Shown: one piece after another, positions 37,030 to 46,190 of the stretch
Numbering within the stretch: the stretch's first letter is position 1
Layout: the number at the start of each line of letters is the position of its first letter
Assembly (NCBI RefSeq): GCF_000407185.1
Contig: NZ_KE136483.1
Span: 124,001-188,000 of the forward strand
Direction: 5' to 3'
From: Enterococcus malodoratus ATCC 43197
GTDB lineage: Bacteria > Bacillota > Bacilli > Lactobacillales > Enterococcaceae
Length of the DNA: 64,000 nucleotides
Notes under the pieces: generated by a model
The model's database searches: none
Seen by the model: only the letters and a program-made list of their open reading frames with translations
What the model was told of the DNA's origin: nothing
Position numbers and translations under genes: made by a program

Positions 37030-37848
37030 ATGGAAAAGAAAGTTGTGCTGATTACAGGAGCTAGCAGCGGTATTGGATATCAAACAGCAGAATTGCTTGC
37101 ACAGAAAGGATACAAGGTTTATGGAGCAGCAAGAAGAACTGAAAAATTGTCGGAACTAAAAGAATTCGAGGTGGAAACTGTTTATTTGAACATTACGAAA
37201 GAGGAATCACTGAAGGCAGTTGTTGATCATGTCATGGATAAAGAAAAAAGAATTGATATTCTAATTAATAATGCTGGCTATGGATCGCTGGGGGCAGTTG
37301 AGGATGTTACTGTTGCCGAGGCAAAAAATCAATTTGAAGTAAATTTATTTGGTTTGGCCAGACTGACACAACTAGTCTTACCTCATATGCGGGCTCAAAA
37401 AAGAGGACAGATCATCAACATGTCATCAATGGGCGGCCGATTAACGACTTATTTCGGCGCGTGGTATCATGCGACCAAATATGCGCTGGAAGCCTTTAGT
37501 GATGCGTTAAGAATGGAAGTAAAAAGTTTCGGAATTGATGTGATATTAATTGAACCCGGAGTAATAAAAACAGATTGGGGTATCATTGCGGCGGATCATC
37601 TTGCCGAGTCTGCAAAAGGCGGCAGCTATGAACAGATCGCCTCACAAAAAGCGCAAGGCATAAAAAAGCAATACACTTCAAATTGGGGTTCCAGTCCTTC
37701 GACTGTTGCTAAAACGATCCTAAAGTCAGTTAACCGGCGGAAACCTAAAGCGCGCTATTTAGTAGGCTTTGGGGCACGAGAGCTAGTTTTTTTCAAAACC
37801 CTCTTACCGACACGGCTGTTTGATATAATAATTAAAAACGTGAGTTAA
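37030..37848 (+). CDS. classical short-chain dehydrogenase/reductase
   Basis: A 272-residue classical SDR: cofactor loop TGASSGIG at 9-16, NNAG near 85, catalytic Ser in MSSMGG and YHATK (Tyr, Lys). Ends with a hydrophobic/basic tail that may associate with the membrane. Substrate unknown; the closest general group is NADP-dependent oxidoreductases acting on alcohols or ketones. An AraC-type gene follows after 27 bases and is probably co-transcribed. Confidence 0.88.
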   Translation: MEKKVVLITGASSGIGYQTAELLAQKGYKVYGAARRTEKLSELKEFEVETVYLNITKEESLKAVVDHVMDKEKRIDILINNAGYGSLGAVEDVTVAEAKNQFEVNLFGLARLTQLVLPHMRAQKRGQIINMSSMGGRLTTYFGAWYHATKYALEAFSDALRMEVKSFGIDVILIEPGVIKTDWGIIAADHLAESAKGGSYEQIASQKAQGIKKQYTSNWGSSPSTVAKTILKSVNRRKPKARYLVGFGARELVFFKTLLPTRLFDIIIKNVS

Positions 37849-37875
37849 AAAATAGACAATGGAGGGTCGAAGCGT

Positions 37876-38844
37876 ATGAAGTTGATGATTTCCAAGCAAT
37901 TTCAGGAGTTTATTCGCAGTTTGGGACTGCCGATTGAGGACTTATTAAAAAGAGCAGATATTCCCAATTCACTATGGAAAGACCACCTAGAATTATCAGA
38001 TACTGATTATTTTCGATTATTTCAAGAGTTAGATCGAATAACAACGGATCAGCAGCTTTTGGCTTTTAGTCAGATTGAGCATCTGCATTCGTTTATGCCG
38101 CCTTTTTACGCAGCGCTAGCATCCAAAAATGGGGAAGAAGCGATTGAACGCTTTTCGACGTATAAAAGGCTCGTCGGACCGGTGAAAGTCGAGCTGGAAA
38201 AATACTCAAATCATTTAGCTATTCATTTTTCTTTTCTCGGCAAGGAGAATGAACTGCCGCGCTTTGCGATTTTGAATGAGCAATTATTATTGATCAGTTT
38301 ATTGCGGACAGGAACCAAGGATTCGACAATTAAACCGATCAGTATTGAAAGTCCTTTTGTTTATGGAGCCGAGTTAGAAAAGTATATAGGGCTACCCGCG
38401 ACTTATAATAAGCGGAATCAATTGATTTTTGCTGTAGCGGATTTAACGGAAACTTTCTTTACGCAAAACAATCCAATGCTGGAATACTTAGAACCTGAGT
38501 TAAAGCGGAGACTGAATAGTTTTTCGACGACTGAGACATTTACCGAATGGTTACAGAAGGAATTGTTCTCCGCAATTCCCAGTGGCCAGTGTTCGTTGAA
38601 AGCAGTCAGTCAAACCTTTGGAATGAGTGCTCGAAATCTTCAACGAAAATTGGCGGCAGAACAGACTACTTTTCATGAACAAGTTCAATTGACTAAAAAA
38701 ATTCTAGCAGAGCGGTATTTGCAGGAGACTTCTTTACCAACGATCGATGTGGCCTATTTATTGGGCTATACGGAGACGAGTTCGTTTGCCAGAGCCTTTA
38801 AAAGTTGGACAGGTAAAACAATTTCTGAAGTTAAGAGTAACTAG
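37876..38844 (+). CDS. AraC-family regulator
   Basis: 322 residues: an N-terminal ligand region of the arabinose-binding-like type found in OruR/ArgR-like AraC proteins (about 1-205) and the double helix-turn-helix at about 225-322 (SLKAVSQTFGMSARNLQRKL, then DVAYLLGYTETSSFARAFKSWTG). GGAGG precedes the ATG. It follows the SDR gene closely and probably regulates it. Confidence 0.88.
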   Translation: MKLMISKQFQEFIRSLGLPIEDLLKRADIPNSLWKDHLELSDTDYFRLFQELDRITTDQQLLAFSQIEHLHSFMPPFYAALASKNGEEAIERFSTYKRLVGPVKVELEKYSNHLAIHFSFLGKENELPRFAILNEQLLLISLLRTGTKDSTIKPISIESPFVYGAELEKYIGLPATYNKRNQLIFAVADLTETFFTQNNPMLEYLEPELKRRLNSFSTTETFTEWLQKELFSAIPSGQCSLKAVSQTFGMSARNLQRKLAAEQTTFHEQVQLTKKILAERYLQETSLPTIDVAYLLGYTETSSFARAFKSWTGKTISEVKSN

Positions 38845-39005
38845 TTTAGGGATTAATTCGCCACGAAACTAGCATTTTCTTTCTATCCATGGAATAATTA
38901 CTTCTAGTACTTTATAAATTATTTATTTTAATAAAGTCTGCACTAGCAGTATTTTCCGTATTTGACTATGTGAGTTCACTAGTCACTATTATAAGGGGGG
39001 AGAAA

Positions 39006-39791
39006 ATGGAACAAATTTTTACGATCGTAGTGCTATTATTTTTTTGCTATTCATTTATTGGCTGGTTATGGGAGACGGTCTACTGTTCAATCAAAGCCAA
39101 GCATTTTGTGTACCGGGGATTCTTATTAGGACCGATCACACCGATTTATGGTTTTGGTGTTGTTGGGGTTCTCTACTTGATTGAACCTTATCAGCGGAAT
39201 ATTGTCTTATTGTTTTTCTTAGCGCTGATTCTTGTTACCGCGCTGGAATATCTCACGAGTTTCTTATTGGAGAAAATATTTCATTTAACATTGTGGGATT
39301 ATAAAGAGGTACCGCTGAACATCAATGGGCGTGTCGCTGTACCTGTATCGATCTTTTGGGGATTGGCCTGTGTTTTTATCGTCCGCGTCTTGAATCCCTA
39401 TTTGATGAGTTTGATTATTGACTGGCAGCAACGGTTCGGGATATTTTTACCAATGATTCTATTGATGAGTACCAGTTTTGATCTTGGCTTTACGCTAGCA
39501 AACTTAGCGTCACTGCGTCAGGCAATCAACAAGATGAGTGCGACAATTCAAGACAAAAAGGAACAAGTTCAAACCGATCTTGGAGAGTTGAAGGTAGCTG
39601 CGGAAGAGCGTCTGCAAAACCGTCAATGGCTAGCTGAAATGAAGGAGCAGCCGGAATGGCGGAAACAATTACCAAAATTGAATTTCCAAGAGCGCCGCTT
39701 CTTGAACAGCTTTCCAAACATGAAATCAAAAGAAATAAAGAGTCCGTTAACGGAGATTCGTCAGTTATCTAAAGAGTTGCGAAAAAAATAA
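39006..39791 (+). CDS. CmpB-like putative membrane permease (PF06541 type)
   Basis: A 261-residue protein with an N-terminal half of about five membrane helices (motif FIGWLWETVYCSIKAKHFVYRG, broken here to its first part FIGWLWETVYCS) and a C-terminal charged coiled-coil half from about 170. The helix pattern and RGFLLGPITPIYGFG match the family annotated as putative ABC transporter permease CmpB, whose function is not established. ATG 39006 follows AAGGGGGGAG. It has its own terminator. Confidence 0.75.
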   Translation: MEQIFTIVVLLFFCYSFIGWLWETVYCSIKAKHFVYRGFLLGPITPIYGFGVVGVLYLIEPYQRNIVLLFFLALILVTALEYLTSFLLEKIFHLTLWDYKEVPLNINGRVAVPVSIFWGLACVFIVRVLNPYLMSLIIDWQQRFGIFLPMILLMSTSFDLGFTLANLASLRQAINKMSATIQDKKEQVQTDLGELKVAAEERLQNRQWLAEMKEQPEWRKQLPKLNFQERRFLNSFPNMKSKEIKSPLTEIRQLSKELRKK

Positions 39792-39815
39792 TATTACAAA
39801 ATTATGACAAAAATT

Positions 39816-39848
39816 AGTCCCTTCAATGGTTGAGGGGACTATCTTTTT
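39816..39848 (+). terminator. terminator of the CmpB-like gene
   Basis: AGTCCCTTCAA (39816-39826) pairs with TTGAGGGGACT (39830-39840), one G-T pair, then ATCTTTTT. Confidence 0.88.
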
Positions 39849-39898
39849 GGTGCAATTTGAAGAAAATAAAACAAATGTTACTAAAAACCGCTTTGTTT

Positions 39899-39914
39899 TG
39901 TAATGAAATGTAAT
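39899..39914 (+). promoter_or_regulatory. WalR-box-like direct repeat
   Basis: TGTAAT-GAAA-TGTAAT. The WalR consensus is two TGTWAH hexamers with 5 bases between; here there are 4. It precedes a TATAAT at 39947-39952 and a cell-wall-type gene, the kind WalR controls. Suggestive only. Confidence 0.35.
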
Positions 39915-39985
39915 GCGGTTGAAACAAAAAGGCCGGCTTTTTTTCGTATAATGACGAAGGGTAAATAGAAAGGTGGACTTTTTAA

Positions 39986-41179
39986 GTGAAAAAGCAAACG
40001 TTTGGGTTCGTTGCCACACTATTGTTGGGTGCTAACGTACTTTTACCAGTCTTTGCACATGCAGAGTCACTGAATGATTTAGACAAAAAGGAATCCGCAA
40101 TCACTCGCCAAAGCGATAAAATCAGCGGAGAATTGCAGATCGCATTGAATGATGTCAATGAAAAATACCAAGAGGTTAATGACATTCGGACAAAGATCAG
40201 CGAAAATGAAGCAACTTTGGAAAAGACCAAAGTCGACATCAAAGAGACAGAACAAAAGATCGAACAACGCAAAGAAGCAATTGCTGAGCGGATGAAAGCC
40301 GCGCAAGTCGGCGGTATGACTGACCGTTCTATCAATGCATTATTGGAGTCAAAAGATCTTGGTGAATTTTTAAATCGTGCTTTTGCGATGTCCGTTATTC
40401 AAAATGCGGAGAAAACAAAGGTAGCTAGTCTAGGTGAAGCCAAAGATACATTGACTGAACTTAAAGCAACACAAGAAAAAACACAAGCCCAATTAAAACA
40501 AGATAGTCAAAGCCTTGAAACTGAAACGACTAAGCTGGACAGTAAAATGGTGAACTTGAAACAAGAGTTGGCCGACAATAAAACGAGTTTAGAAAAAATC
40601 AGTCAAGATAAAGATGTAGAAAAAGCCCGACAAGCTGCTGAAAAGGCACAAAAAGCTCAAGCTGAAAAAGAGGCAAAAGAAGCTGAAGCTGCAAAAACAG
40701 CCGAAGCTGAGAAAGCTTCCCAGGCTGCGGCAGCACAAGAAAAAGCGAAAGCAGAAGTCGCTCCACAAGCTTCAACGGAATCATCAAAACCTGCATCGTC
40801 AGCATCCAGTTCACAACAGTCTACAACACAAACAAGTGAACAACCGAAGCAGGAAGCACCAAAACCAGCTGAACCAAGTACGCCGACAACTTCGGGTCGT
40901 ACGTTGCAAATGGAATCAACCGCGTATTCATGTGCGGAATCAGTAAATACGTACTTCACAGCAATGGGAATCGACTTACGTCAAAATCCGCAAGTTGTTG
41001 CTGTTGATCCAAGTGTCATTCCATTAGGATCAATGGTAGAAGTATCAGGTTACGGCATTGCTATTGCCGGAGATACTGGTGGCGCAATCAAAGGCAATAT
41101 TATTGATTGCCATTTCTCTACTGTTGAACAATGTATCCAATGGGGACGTCGTTCAGTAACAGTGACAGTTATTAGTTAA
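39986..41179 (+). CDS. secreted coiled-coil protein with C-terminal 3D domain
   Basis: 397 residues: signal peptide to about residue 26 (AHA), a long coiled coil (about 30-235) like that of PcsB/SagA-type wall proteins, an Ala/Glu then Ser/Pro-rich linker (236-310), and a 3D domain (about 310-397) with the three acids in AVDP, AGDTGG and IIDCHF. 3D domains resemble MltA-type lytic transglycosylase folds, so peptidoglycan cleavage is likely. GTG start with AAAGGTGG upstream. Possible WalR control (39899). Confidence 0.85.
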   Translation: MKKQTFGFVATLLLGANVLLPVFAHAESLNDLDKKESAITRQSDKISGELQIALNDVNEKYQEVNDIRTKISENEATLEKTKVDIKETEQKIEQRKEAIAERMKAAQVGGMTDRSINALLESKDLGEFLNRAFAMSVIQNAEKTKVASLGEAKDTLTELKATQEKTQAQLKQDSQSLETETTKLDSKMVNLKQELADNKTSLEKISQDKDVEKARQAAEKAQKAQAEKEAKEAEAAKTAEAEKASQAAAAQEKAKAEVAPQASTESSKPASSASSSQQSTTQTSEQPKQEAPKPAEPSTPTTSGRTLQMESTAYSCAESVNTYFTAMGIDLRQNPQVVAVDPSVIPLGSMVEVSGYGIAIAGDTGGAIKGNIIDCHFSTVEQCIQWGRRSVTVTVIS

Positions 41180-41185
41180 TAAATT

Positions 41186-41227
41186 TAAGAGCCGATTGAA
41201 ATCCATTGATTTCAATCGGCTCTTTTT
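41186..41227 (+). terminator. terminator of the 3D-domain gene
   Basis: Perfect 17-bp arms AAGAGCCGATTGAAATC (41186-41202) and GATTTCAATCGGCTCTT (41207-41223) with a CATT loop, then TTT. Confidence 0.93.
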
Positions 41228-41231
41228 GCCA

Positions 41232-41280
41232 GTTTTACTTTCTGCTTTAGCAGATTAGTAGAATGGTATGCGTACGAAAA
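41232..41280 (+). repeat. dispersed intergenic stem-loop repeat, copy 2
   Basis: TTTTACT (41232-41238) pairs with AGTAGAA (41256-41262), CTGC/GCAG forms an inner stem around TTTA, and GGTATGCGTACGAAAA follows. Compared with copy 1 at 21265 the arms have changed on both sides yet still pair. Confidence 0.65.
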
Positions 41281-41320
41281 AATCATACCTTGATTATGAG
41301 CTAGATCAACTTATCATTTA

Positions 41321-41351
41321 AGGTTAGTAAAATCGTACACATACGAAAATT
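41321..41351 (+). repeat. dispersed intergenic repeat, partial copy 3
   Basis: AGGTTAGTAAAATCGTACACATACGAAAAT matches the 3' half of copies 1 and 2, with the TCGTA-N4-TACGA inverted repeat kept. Confidence 0.55.
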
Positions 41352-41356
41352 GGCAT

Positions 41357-42720
41357 TTACAAATTATCCTGAGACATCCTTTTTTCCAAACAGTCCTCGG
41401 TTCTATCTGCAATTATATTTTTTGTACTTTTTCTTTTCTTCAACAGCGTTGCGAAAATCAAGGTGAGAGATTCTGCTATTAAAAGTGGTAGCCAAATTAG
41501 TTTGATACCAAATAATGCTGGGAGAGTAAAAATCAATAAACAATTGAGTACGATCCCACGACTGCAGGAAATCCAGAAAGCCTGTCCCGATTTTCTGATA
41601 GAAAGAAAATAAGTGATATAGATAATATTGATTGCCGCAGGAATGTAAGCTAGCCCGTACCATTTTAGTGCGGTATAAGCCAAAGGAATCAATGTATTAT
41701 CAGTGATGAATAGTTTTAGCGCGTAGGGACCAATCAAAACATAGATACTGTAAAGCAACGTTGAAAGAATCAAGTTGATAAGTAAACCTGCTCGAAAATA
41801 GTAATTGACCTTGTGAGTTTCTCTACGCCCAAAGCTTGTTCCAATCAACGGCTGCAAACCTTGTGAGATTCCAAAGAAGACACCTAGCATAATGACCATC
41901 ATGTAAGTTACACCAGCAAAGGCAGTCAATCCAGACTCGCCTAAATAGTGGAGTATAACCAAGTTATAGCAAAAGATCGTCATCGGCTGGCTGATCTGAA
42001 TGACAAATTCTGGCAATCCGCAAACAATGACTTCGCGACACTGTTTAACATTTACAGAGAAACGCTCAATTCGCAGTATGCCTTTTTTACGCAGAAAGTG
42101 GAACGCTAAGACGAGACAAGATAGTAATTGTCCCAATCCAGAGGCAATGGCTGCTCCTTTGATCCCCATTTGGAGCGGAAAGATAAATAGCCAATCTAAA
42201 AAAATATTACTCAATGCCCCAACGATCATTCCCCAAAAAGCGAGTTCAGGACTGCCATCATTTCTGACAAAAGCATTCCCTAAAATGGATGCGGTAAAAA
42301 AATCGAAAATAGGCTGTACCATTTAATATAGGTAGCCGTCTGTCCCAGCAGCAATTCTGTTGCCCCAAACAAACGGGCGATCTGAGTTGAGGCAAAGAAA
42401 CCGACCCCTGTTATGAATAGTCCAGCAATAATCACTAACAGTGTACTTGTCAAAAAAACTTGATTTGCTCTCTTTGTATCTTCTTTTCCTTTATAGATTG
42501 CCATAGCGGTCGCTCCGCCGATAGCTAGCATAGATGCTATCCCCGTCATAATTTGAGTAAAAGGCATGGCCAGATTCACCGAAGCTAGGGCGCTAGGACC
42601 GACACCTTGTCCGACAAACATCCCATCCACCATGTTGTAGGTAAAGGATACGATCATCGCGCTGACTGATGGCAGCACATAACGTAAAATCTGTTTATTA
42701 TTTTCTTTGTTCCCCAACAT
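41357..42720 (-). pseudogene. MATE-family efflux transporter, frameshifted
   Basis: A multidrug/toxin exporter of the MATE family (VSFTYNMVDGMFVGQ at the N-terminus; ATAMAIYKGK and later GTSFGRRE typical). The first 146 codons and the remaining part are in different frames. On the coding strand a T7 run (plus-strand A7 at 42296-42302) holds the break; one more T gives SIFFTASILGNAF and a 454-residue protein, the family length. It is divergent from a MerR gene and has a MerR-type promoter with a 19-bp spacer. Real mutation or homopolymer error are both possible. Confidence 0.85.
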
Positions 42721-42744
42721 ATTATTTTCTCCTCTATCTGTATT

Positions 42745-42773
42745 GACACGATTTTCCTATCAGTATATACTGT
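42745..42773 (+). promoter_or_regulatory. promoter of the MerR gene
   Basis: TTGACA (42745-42750), 17-bp spacer, TATACT (42768-42773). It overlaps the opposing MATE promoter. Confidence 0.72.
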
Positions 42774-42794
42774 ATAACAATTATACAGTCAAGA
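42764..42794 (-). promoter_or_regulatory. MerR-type promoter and operator of the MATE gene
   Basis: On the minus strand TTGACT (42789-42794) and TATACT (42764-42769) are separated by 19 bp, the long spacer that MerR activators need. Within it lies the dyad ACTGTATAA-CAA-TTATACAGT (42771-42791, perfect 9-base arms). Confidence 0.8.
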
Positions 42795-42807
42795 GGAGTT
42801 GGGAAAA

Positions 42808-43626
42808 TTGGAAAAAGAATTGCTCAAAATCAGCGAGTTTTCCAAGCTTTCTGGTATATCAAGAAAATTGCTGATTTTTTATGATAATCATGGATTGTTG
42901 CACCCCCATGCGACCGATCAAACCAATGGCTATCGTTACTATTCTTATCGTCAGATCGATACGGCCAGTGTGATCGTTTCTTTGCGAGAAGCAGGCATGT
43001 CATTGTCTGATATCAAAAATTATTTAAGTAAAAAATCGCCGGAAATGCTAATCAGTACTTTGGGGAAACAGGAAGAGATGCTTGAACAGCAAATCAGCAA
43101 ACTTCATCAAATTCAAGAGATGATTCAATCACGTATTCAACAAACACAAAAAGGGTTAGAAAGTGGAAAGCCATCAATCAAAGTGGACGATCAAAAAGAA
43201 GAAAATATTTTTCTTGGGCCACATTTGCCGGCTGATTACGATCTGACCGATGGATGGACGCATTTACCCGATTTTTATGCCAAATGTCAGGCAGAGAATA
43301 TTCAATTAGGTTATACAGTTGGGACACTTGTATCTAAGAAAAATATATTGAATCAGCGTTGGGATAAGCCTAGCCATTACTATTATCGTCTTTCTCATAA
43401 GAATTATCCGCTTTATCACGTAAAGCCAGCAGGGAAATATGTTGTTGGAACAATCTATGCAGACTACGGGGAGACTGACGAGCTTTACCAAAAACTGCTT
43501 CAATATATTGAGCAGAACAATCTTGAAATCATAGGAAATGCTTATGAGGAGTACTTAATCGATGAAATCGCTGAAAAGAACAGTGCAGACTATTTGTTAC
43601 AAATTGCCATTCAGATTATTAATTAG
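42808..43626 (+). CDS. MerR-family regulator with GyrI-like effector domain
   Basis: 272 residues: MerR helix-turn-helix (about 5-75, KISEFSKLSGISRKLLIFYDNHGLL), a coiled-coil linker (about 80-125) and a GyrI-like drug-binding domain (130-272) as in BmrR. TTG at 42808 with GAGGAG 9 bases upstream is the likely start. Divergent from the MATE exporter, whose promoter has the MerR-type 19-bp spacer, it should activate drug export on binding a lipophilic cation or similar compound. Confidence 0.87.
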   Translation: MEKELLKISEFSKLSGISRKLLIFYDNHGLLHPHATDQTNGYRYYSYRQIDTASVIVSLREAGMSLSDIKNYLSKKSPEMLISTLGKQEEMLEQQISKLHQIQEMIQSRIQQTQKGLESGKPSIKVDDQKEENIFLGPHLPADYDLTDGWTHLPDFYAKCQAENIQLGYTVGTLVSKKNILNQRWDKPSHYYYRLSHKNYPLYHVKPAGKYVVGTIYADYGETDELYQKLLQYIEQNNLEIIGNAYEEYLIDEIAEKNSADYLLQIAIQIIN

Positions 43627-44014
43627 CGCGAGTGAATATTAGTGAGGATGATATATTAAAACAATTAAAAATTATAAAAAAGGGAACTTTATCATACACA
43701 ATCATCTTTTGCATTACAAGGGAAATTATTGAGTAACTAATCGCGAAAAATATTACAGGTGTTATAAAACTCTTTATATAAAGAAACAAGCAATGCCTGA
43801 ACTGCTTAGAATCATTCTATATTAGTATATTAACCCAGTTTAGAATAAGTATCATTTTAAGTTATAAAAAGAACTATTTCTGTAGATTCGGATGTCATTT
43901 TCAGCTACTTTAACAAGTTAAACATTTAACAGAGGGTCAAAAGTGCTGTATCGTAATATGTGTAGAATAACTCGTGTTACTTAAAAAATGAAATTGCAGA
44001 AAGGTGTATGTAAA
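43627..44014. other. intergenic region without a supported gene
   Basis: About 390 AT-rich bases between the MerR gene and spx. No terminator or promoter with good spacing was recognised. A 13-codon GTG frame at 43943-43984 follows GAGGG but resembles nothing known. Confidence 0.45.
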
Positions 44015-44440
44015 ATGATTAAATTGTATACTTCCGCTAGTTGTACCTCATGTAGAAAAGCCAAAGCTTGGTTGAAAGAAAATGGACTAGCTTTTGAAGA
44101 AAGAAATATTATGTCTGAACCTTTAACAAAAGAAGAAATCATCGAGATCCTTTCCCTGACTGAAACAGGCACGGATGAAATTATTTCCACACGTTCAAAG
44201 GTTTATGAAAAGTTAGCGATTGATTTTGAGGAATTATCGTTGAATGAGTTGGTCGACATAATCGCGGAATATCCAAGCCTGCTAAGACGTCCGCTTGTTT
44301 TTGACGAGACTAGATTTCAAGTTGGTTATAATGAAGATGAGATTCATCAATTTATCCTGCGTGAAGTTCGCAGAGTCACTTCAAAGAAAATGGCCAGAGT
44401 CTTACTTTATTTAGATTTACAAAAAGAAAGTCTTGCATAG
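44015..44440 (+). CDS. spx: Spx-family regulator
   Basis: A 141-residue ArsC/Spx thioredoxin-fold protein that binds the RNA polymerase alpha subunit C-terminal domain and redirects transcription under thiol stress. The redox switch CTSC is Cys10 and Cys13, and the [10 protein letters not shown] motif is present. The longer frame from 43988 is possible, but ATG 44015 gives the standard MIKLYTS start with AAAGGTG 8 bases upstream. It lies next to ahpCF, also oxidative-stress genes. Enterococci carry more than one Spx paralogue. Confidence 0.9.
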   Translation: MIKLYTSASCTSCRKAKAWLKENGLAFEERNIMSEPLTKEEIIEILSLTETGTDEIISTRSKVYEKLAIDFEELSLNELVDIIAEYPSLLRRPLVFDETRFQVGYNEDEIHQFILREVRRVTSKKMARVLLYLDLQKESLA

Positions 44441-44457
44441 AGACATAATTATAGATA

Positions 44458-44508
44458 AATCCCCATCCTGTTCTTTTGTTAGGTAAGAACAGGATGGGGA
44501 TTATTTTT
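44458..44508. terminator. shared bidirectional terminator (spx / ahpF)
   Basis: Perfect 18-bp arms from 44458-44475 (AATCCCCATCCTGTTCTT in its core) and 44485-44502, flanked by A- and T-rich tracts, between convergent genes. Confidence 0.9.
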
Positions 44509-46040
44509 TATGTTTGACGAATCAAATAATCGAAGGCTCCAAGAGCAGCTGTTGCACCAGATCCCATGGAAATGATGATTTGCTTGTAAGCACTGTCGGT
44601 ACAGTCGCCTGCAGCAAAAATACCCTCAACATTCGTTGCGCCATGTTTGTCTACTAGAATTTCACCGCGATCAGTCAAATTGACTGTATCAGATAACCAT
44701 TCAGTATTCGGCATTAAACCGATCAAAATGAAAACACCCTCGACATTCAGCGTATGTTCTTCATTTGTTAAGCGATCCGTGTAAGTCAATGCTTCTACAT
44801 GGGAAGAACCAGTAATTTCCTTTGTTGCGGCATTGGTGATCACTGTAACGTTTGACAATGAATAAAGTTTTTCTTGCAGAACTTGATCGGCTTTCAACTC
44901 TGGTAAAAATTCTAAAACATAGATATGTTTCGCCAAGCCGGCCAAATCAATGGCAGCTTCAATACCAGAGTTCCCGCCGCCGATTACTACAACCTCTTTG
45001 TCCTTAAATAATGGGCCATCACAATGCGGGCAATAAGCGATTCCTTTATTTTTGAATTCTTTTTCGCCCGGAACATTGATCGCACGCCAACGTGCACCAG
45101 TAGAAAGGATCGCAGTTTTGGCTTTAAGTTGTGCACCATTTTCCAACTCAACTTCAATCAAATCATTTTTTTGAATCGATTTTGCTCGCTGTCCCTTCAT
45201 GATGTCTACGTCATATTGCTTCACGTGTTCTTCAACTTGCCGCATCAATTGTGGACCTTCCACATAAGGCGTACCGATCACATTTTCGATACCTAAAGTT
45301 TCTAAAACTTGCCCGCCAAAGGTTTCCACGACCATACCAGTCTTAATGCCTTTGCGTGCGGCGTAGATGGCTGAGCTAGCCCCTGCAGGACCGCCGCCAA
45401 TTACTAATACATCGAATGTTTCTTTATCAACAAACTCATCTGCACTTAGTGGTCCACTGACTTTTTCGATGATTTGCTCGATCGTCATGCGACCGCTGTC
45501 GAATTCTTCATCATTCAAGAAAACTGTCGGTACAGCCATGATTTCTTTTTCATCGATTTCGGCTTGATACATCCCGCCTTCGATCATGGTGTGGGAAATT
45601 TTCGGATTAAGCACAGCCATGATATTTAAAGCTTGGACGACATCAGGACAATTGTGACAGGTTAAGCTGACGTAGGTTTCAAAGATTAATGCACGATCAA
45701 TGGATTGAATCTGTTGAATCATACTATCTTCGATCTTCGGTGCTCGTCCGCCAACTTGCAGTAAAGCGAGGATGAACGAAGTGAATTCATGTCCCATTGG
45801 CAAGCCGGCAAAAATGATTCCGCTGGCTTCAGATCCTTTTTGATTGATCTCAAAGCTTGGAGTACGTTTCAACTTTTTGGCCTCGATAGAAATTTTACCA
45901 TCCATCTCTGCGACTTCAGTCAGAAAATCCTCGATCTTTTTAGAATCGTCGGATTCGTCTAAGCTTGCTGAGAAGACAATATCTGATTCCAATAAGGCTA
46001 AATATTGTTTGAGTTGTTCCTTTGTTTCGTTATCTAACAT
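44508..46040 (-). CDS. ahpF: alkyl hydroperoxide reductase subunit F
   Basis: A 510-residue flavoprotein disulfide reductase that passes electrons from NADH to AhpC. The N-terminal thioredoxin-like domain has CHNC (about 128-131); the thioredoxin-reductase-like part has VIGGGPAGASSA, the redox pair CPHC (about 336-339) and NAD site VIGGGNSGIEAA. It follows ahpC on the same strand with a 150-base gap that contains a perfect 15-bp inverted repeat, which may set the ahpC:ahpF ratio. AGGAGCG precedes the ATG. Confidence 0.95.
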   Translation of the reverse strand: MLDNETKEQLKQYLALLESDIVFSASLDESDDSKKIEDFLTEVAEMDGKISIEAKKLKRTPSFEINQKGSEASGIIFAGLPMGHEFTSFILALLQVGGRAPKIEDSMIQQIQSIDRALIFETYVSLTCHNCPDVVQALNIMAVLNPKISHTMIEGGMYQAEIDEKEIMAVPTVFLNDEEFDSGRMTIEQIIEKVSGPLSADEFVDKETFDVLVIGGGPAGASSAIYAARKGIKTGMVVETFGGQVLETLGIENVIGTPYVEGPQLMRQVEEHVKQYDVDIMKGQRAKSIQKNDLIEVELENGAQLKAKTAILSTGARWRAINVPGEKEFKNKGIAYCPHCDGPLFKDKEVVVIGGGNSGIEAAIDLAGLAKHIYVLEFLPELKADQVLQEKLYSLSNVTVITNAATKEITGSSHVEALTYTDRLTNEEHTLNVEGVFILIGLMPNTEWLSDTVNLTDRGEILVDKHGATNVEGIFAAGDCTDSAYKQIIISMGSGATAALGAFDYLIRQT

Positions 46041-46135
46041 AAGCGCTCCTTGTTCTTGTTGAATGTATTTATCTTACCGGTAAAAAAATAAGCTCCATGC
46101 TTACACCAAATAAACCACTTATAGACTTGAGTAAA

Positions 46136-46179
46136 GTCCATTCTACTAATCTTGTTAAGACAAAATTAGTAGAATGGAC
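46136..46179 (-). promoter_or_regulatory. hairpin between ahpC and ahpF
   Basis: GTCCATTCTACTAAT (46136-46150) and ATTAGTAGAATGGAC (46165-46179) are perfect 15-base arms. The following TTTACT is a weak T-run, so partial termination or mRNA end protection is more likely than a full stop. ATTAGTAGAATGG is shared with the dispersed repeat copy 2. Confidence 0.7.
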
Positions 46180-46190
46180 AACAGGCAGAC

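Noticed and set aside
36809-37051. 80-codon open frame before the SDR gene
   Set aside because: No ribosome binding site, odd composition, overlaps the promoter and start of the SDR gene.
43943-43984. 13-codon GTG frame before spx, as a second leader peptide
   Set aside because: Binding site GAGGG is fair, but no attenuator-like pairing with the spx start was seen and the peptide resembles no known leader.
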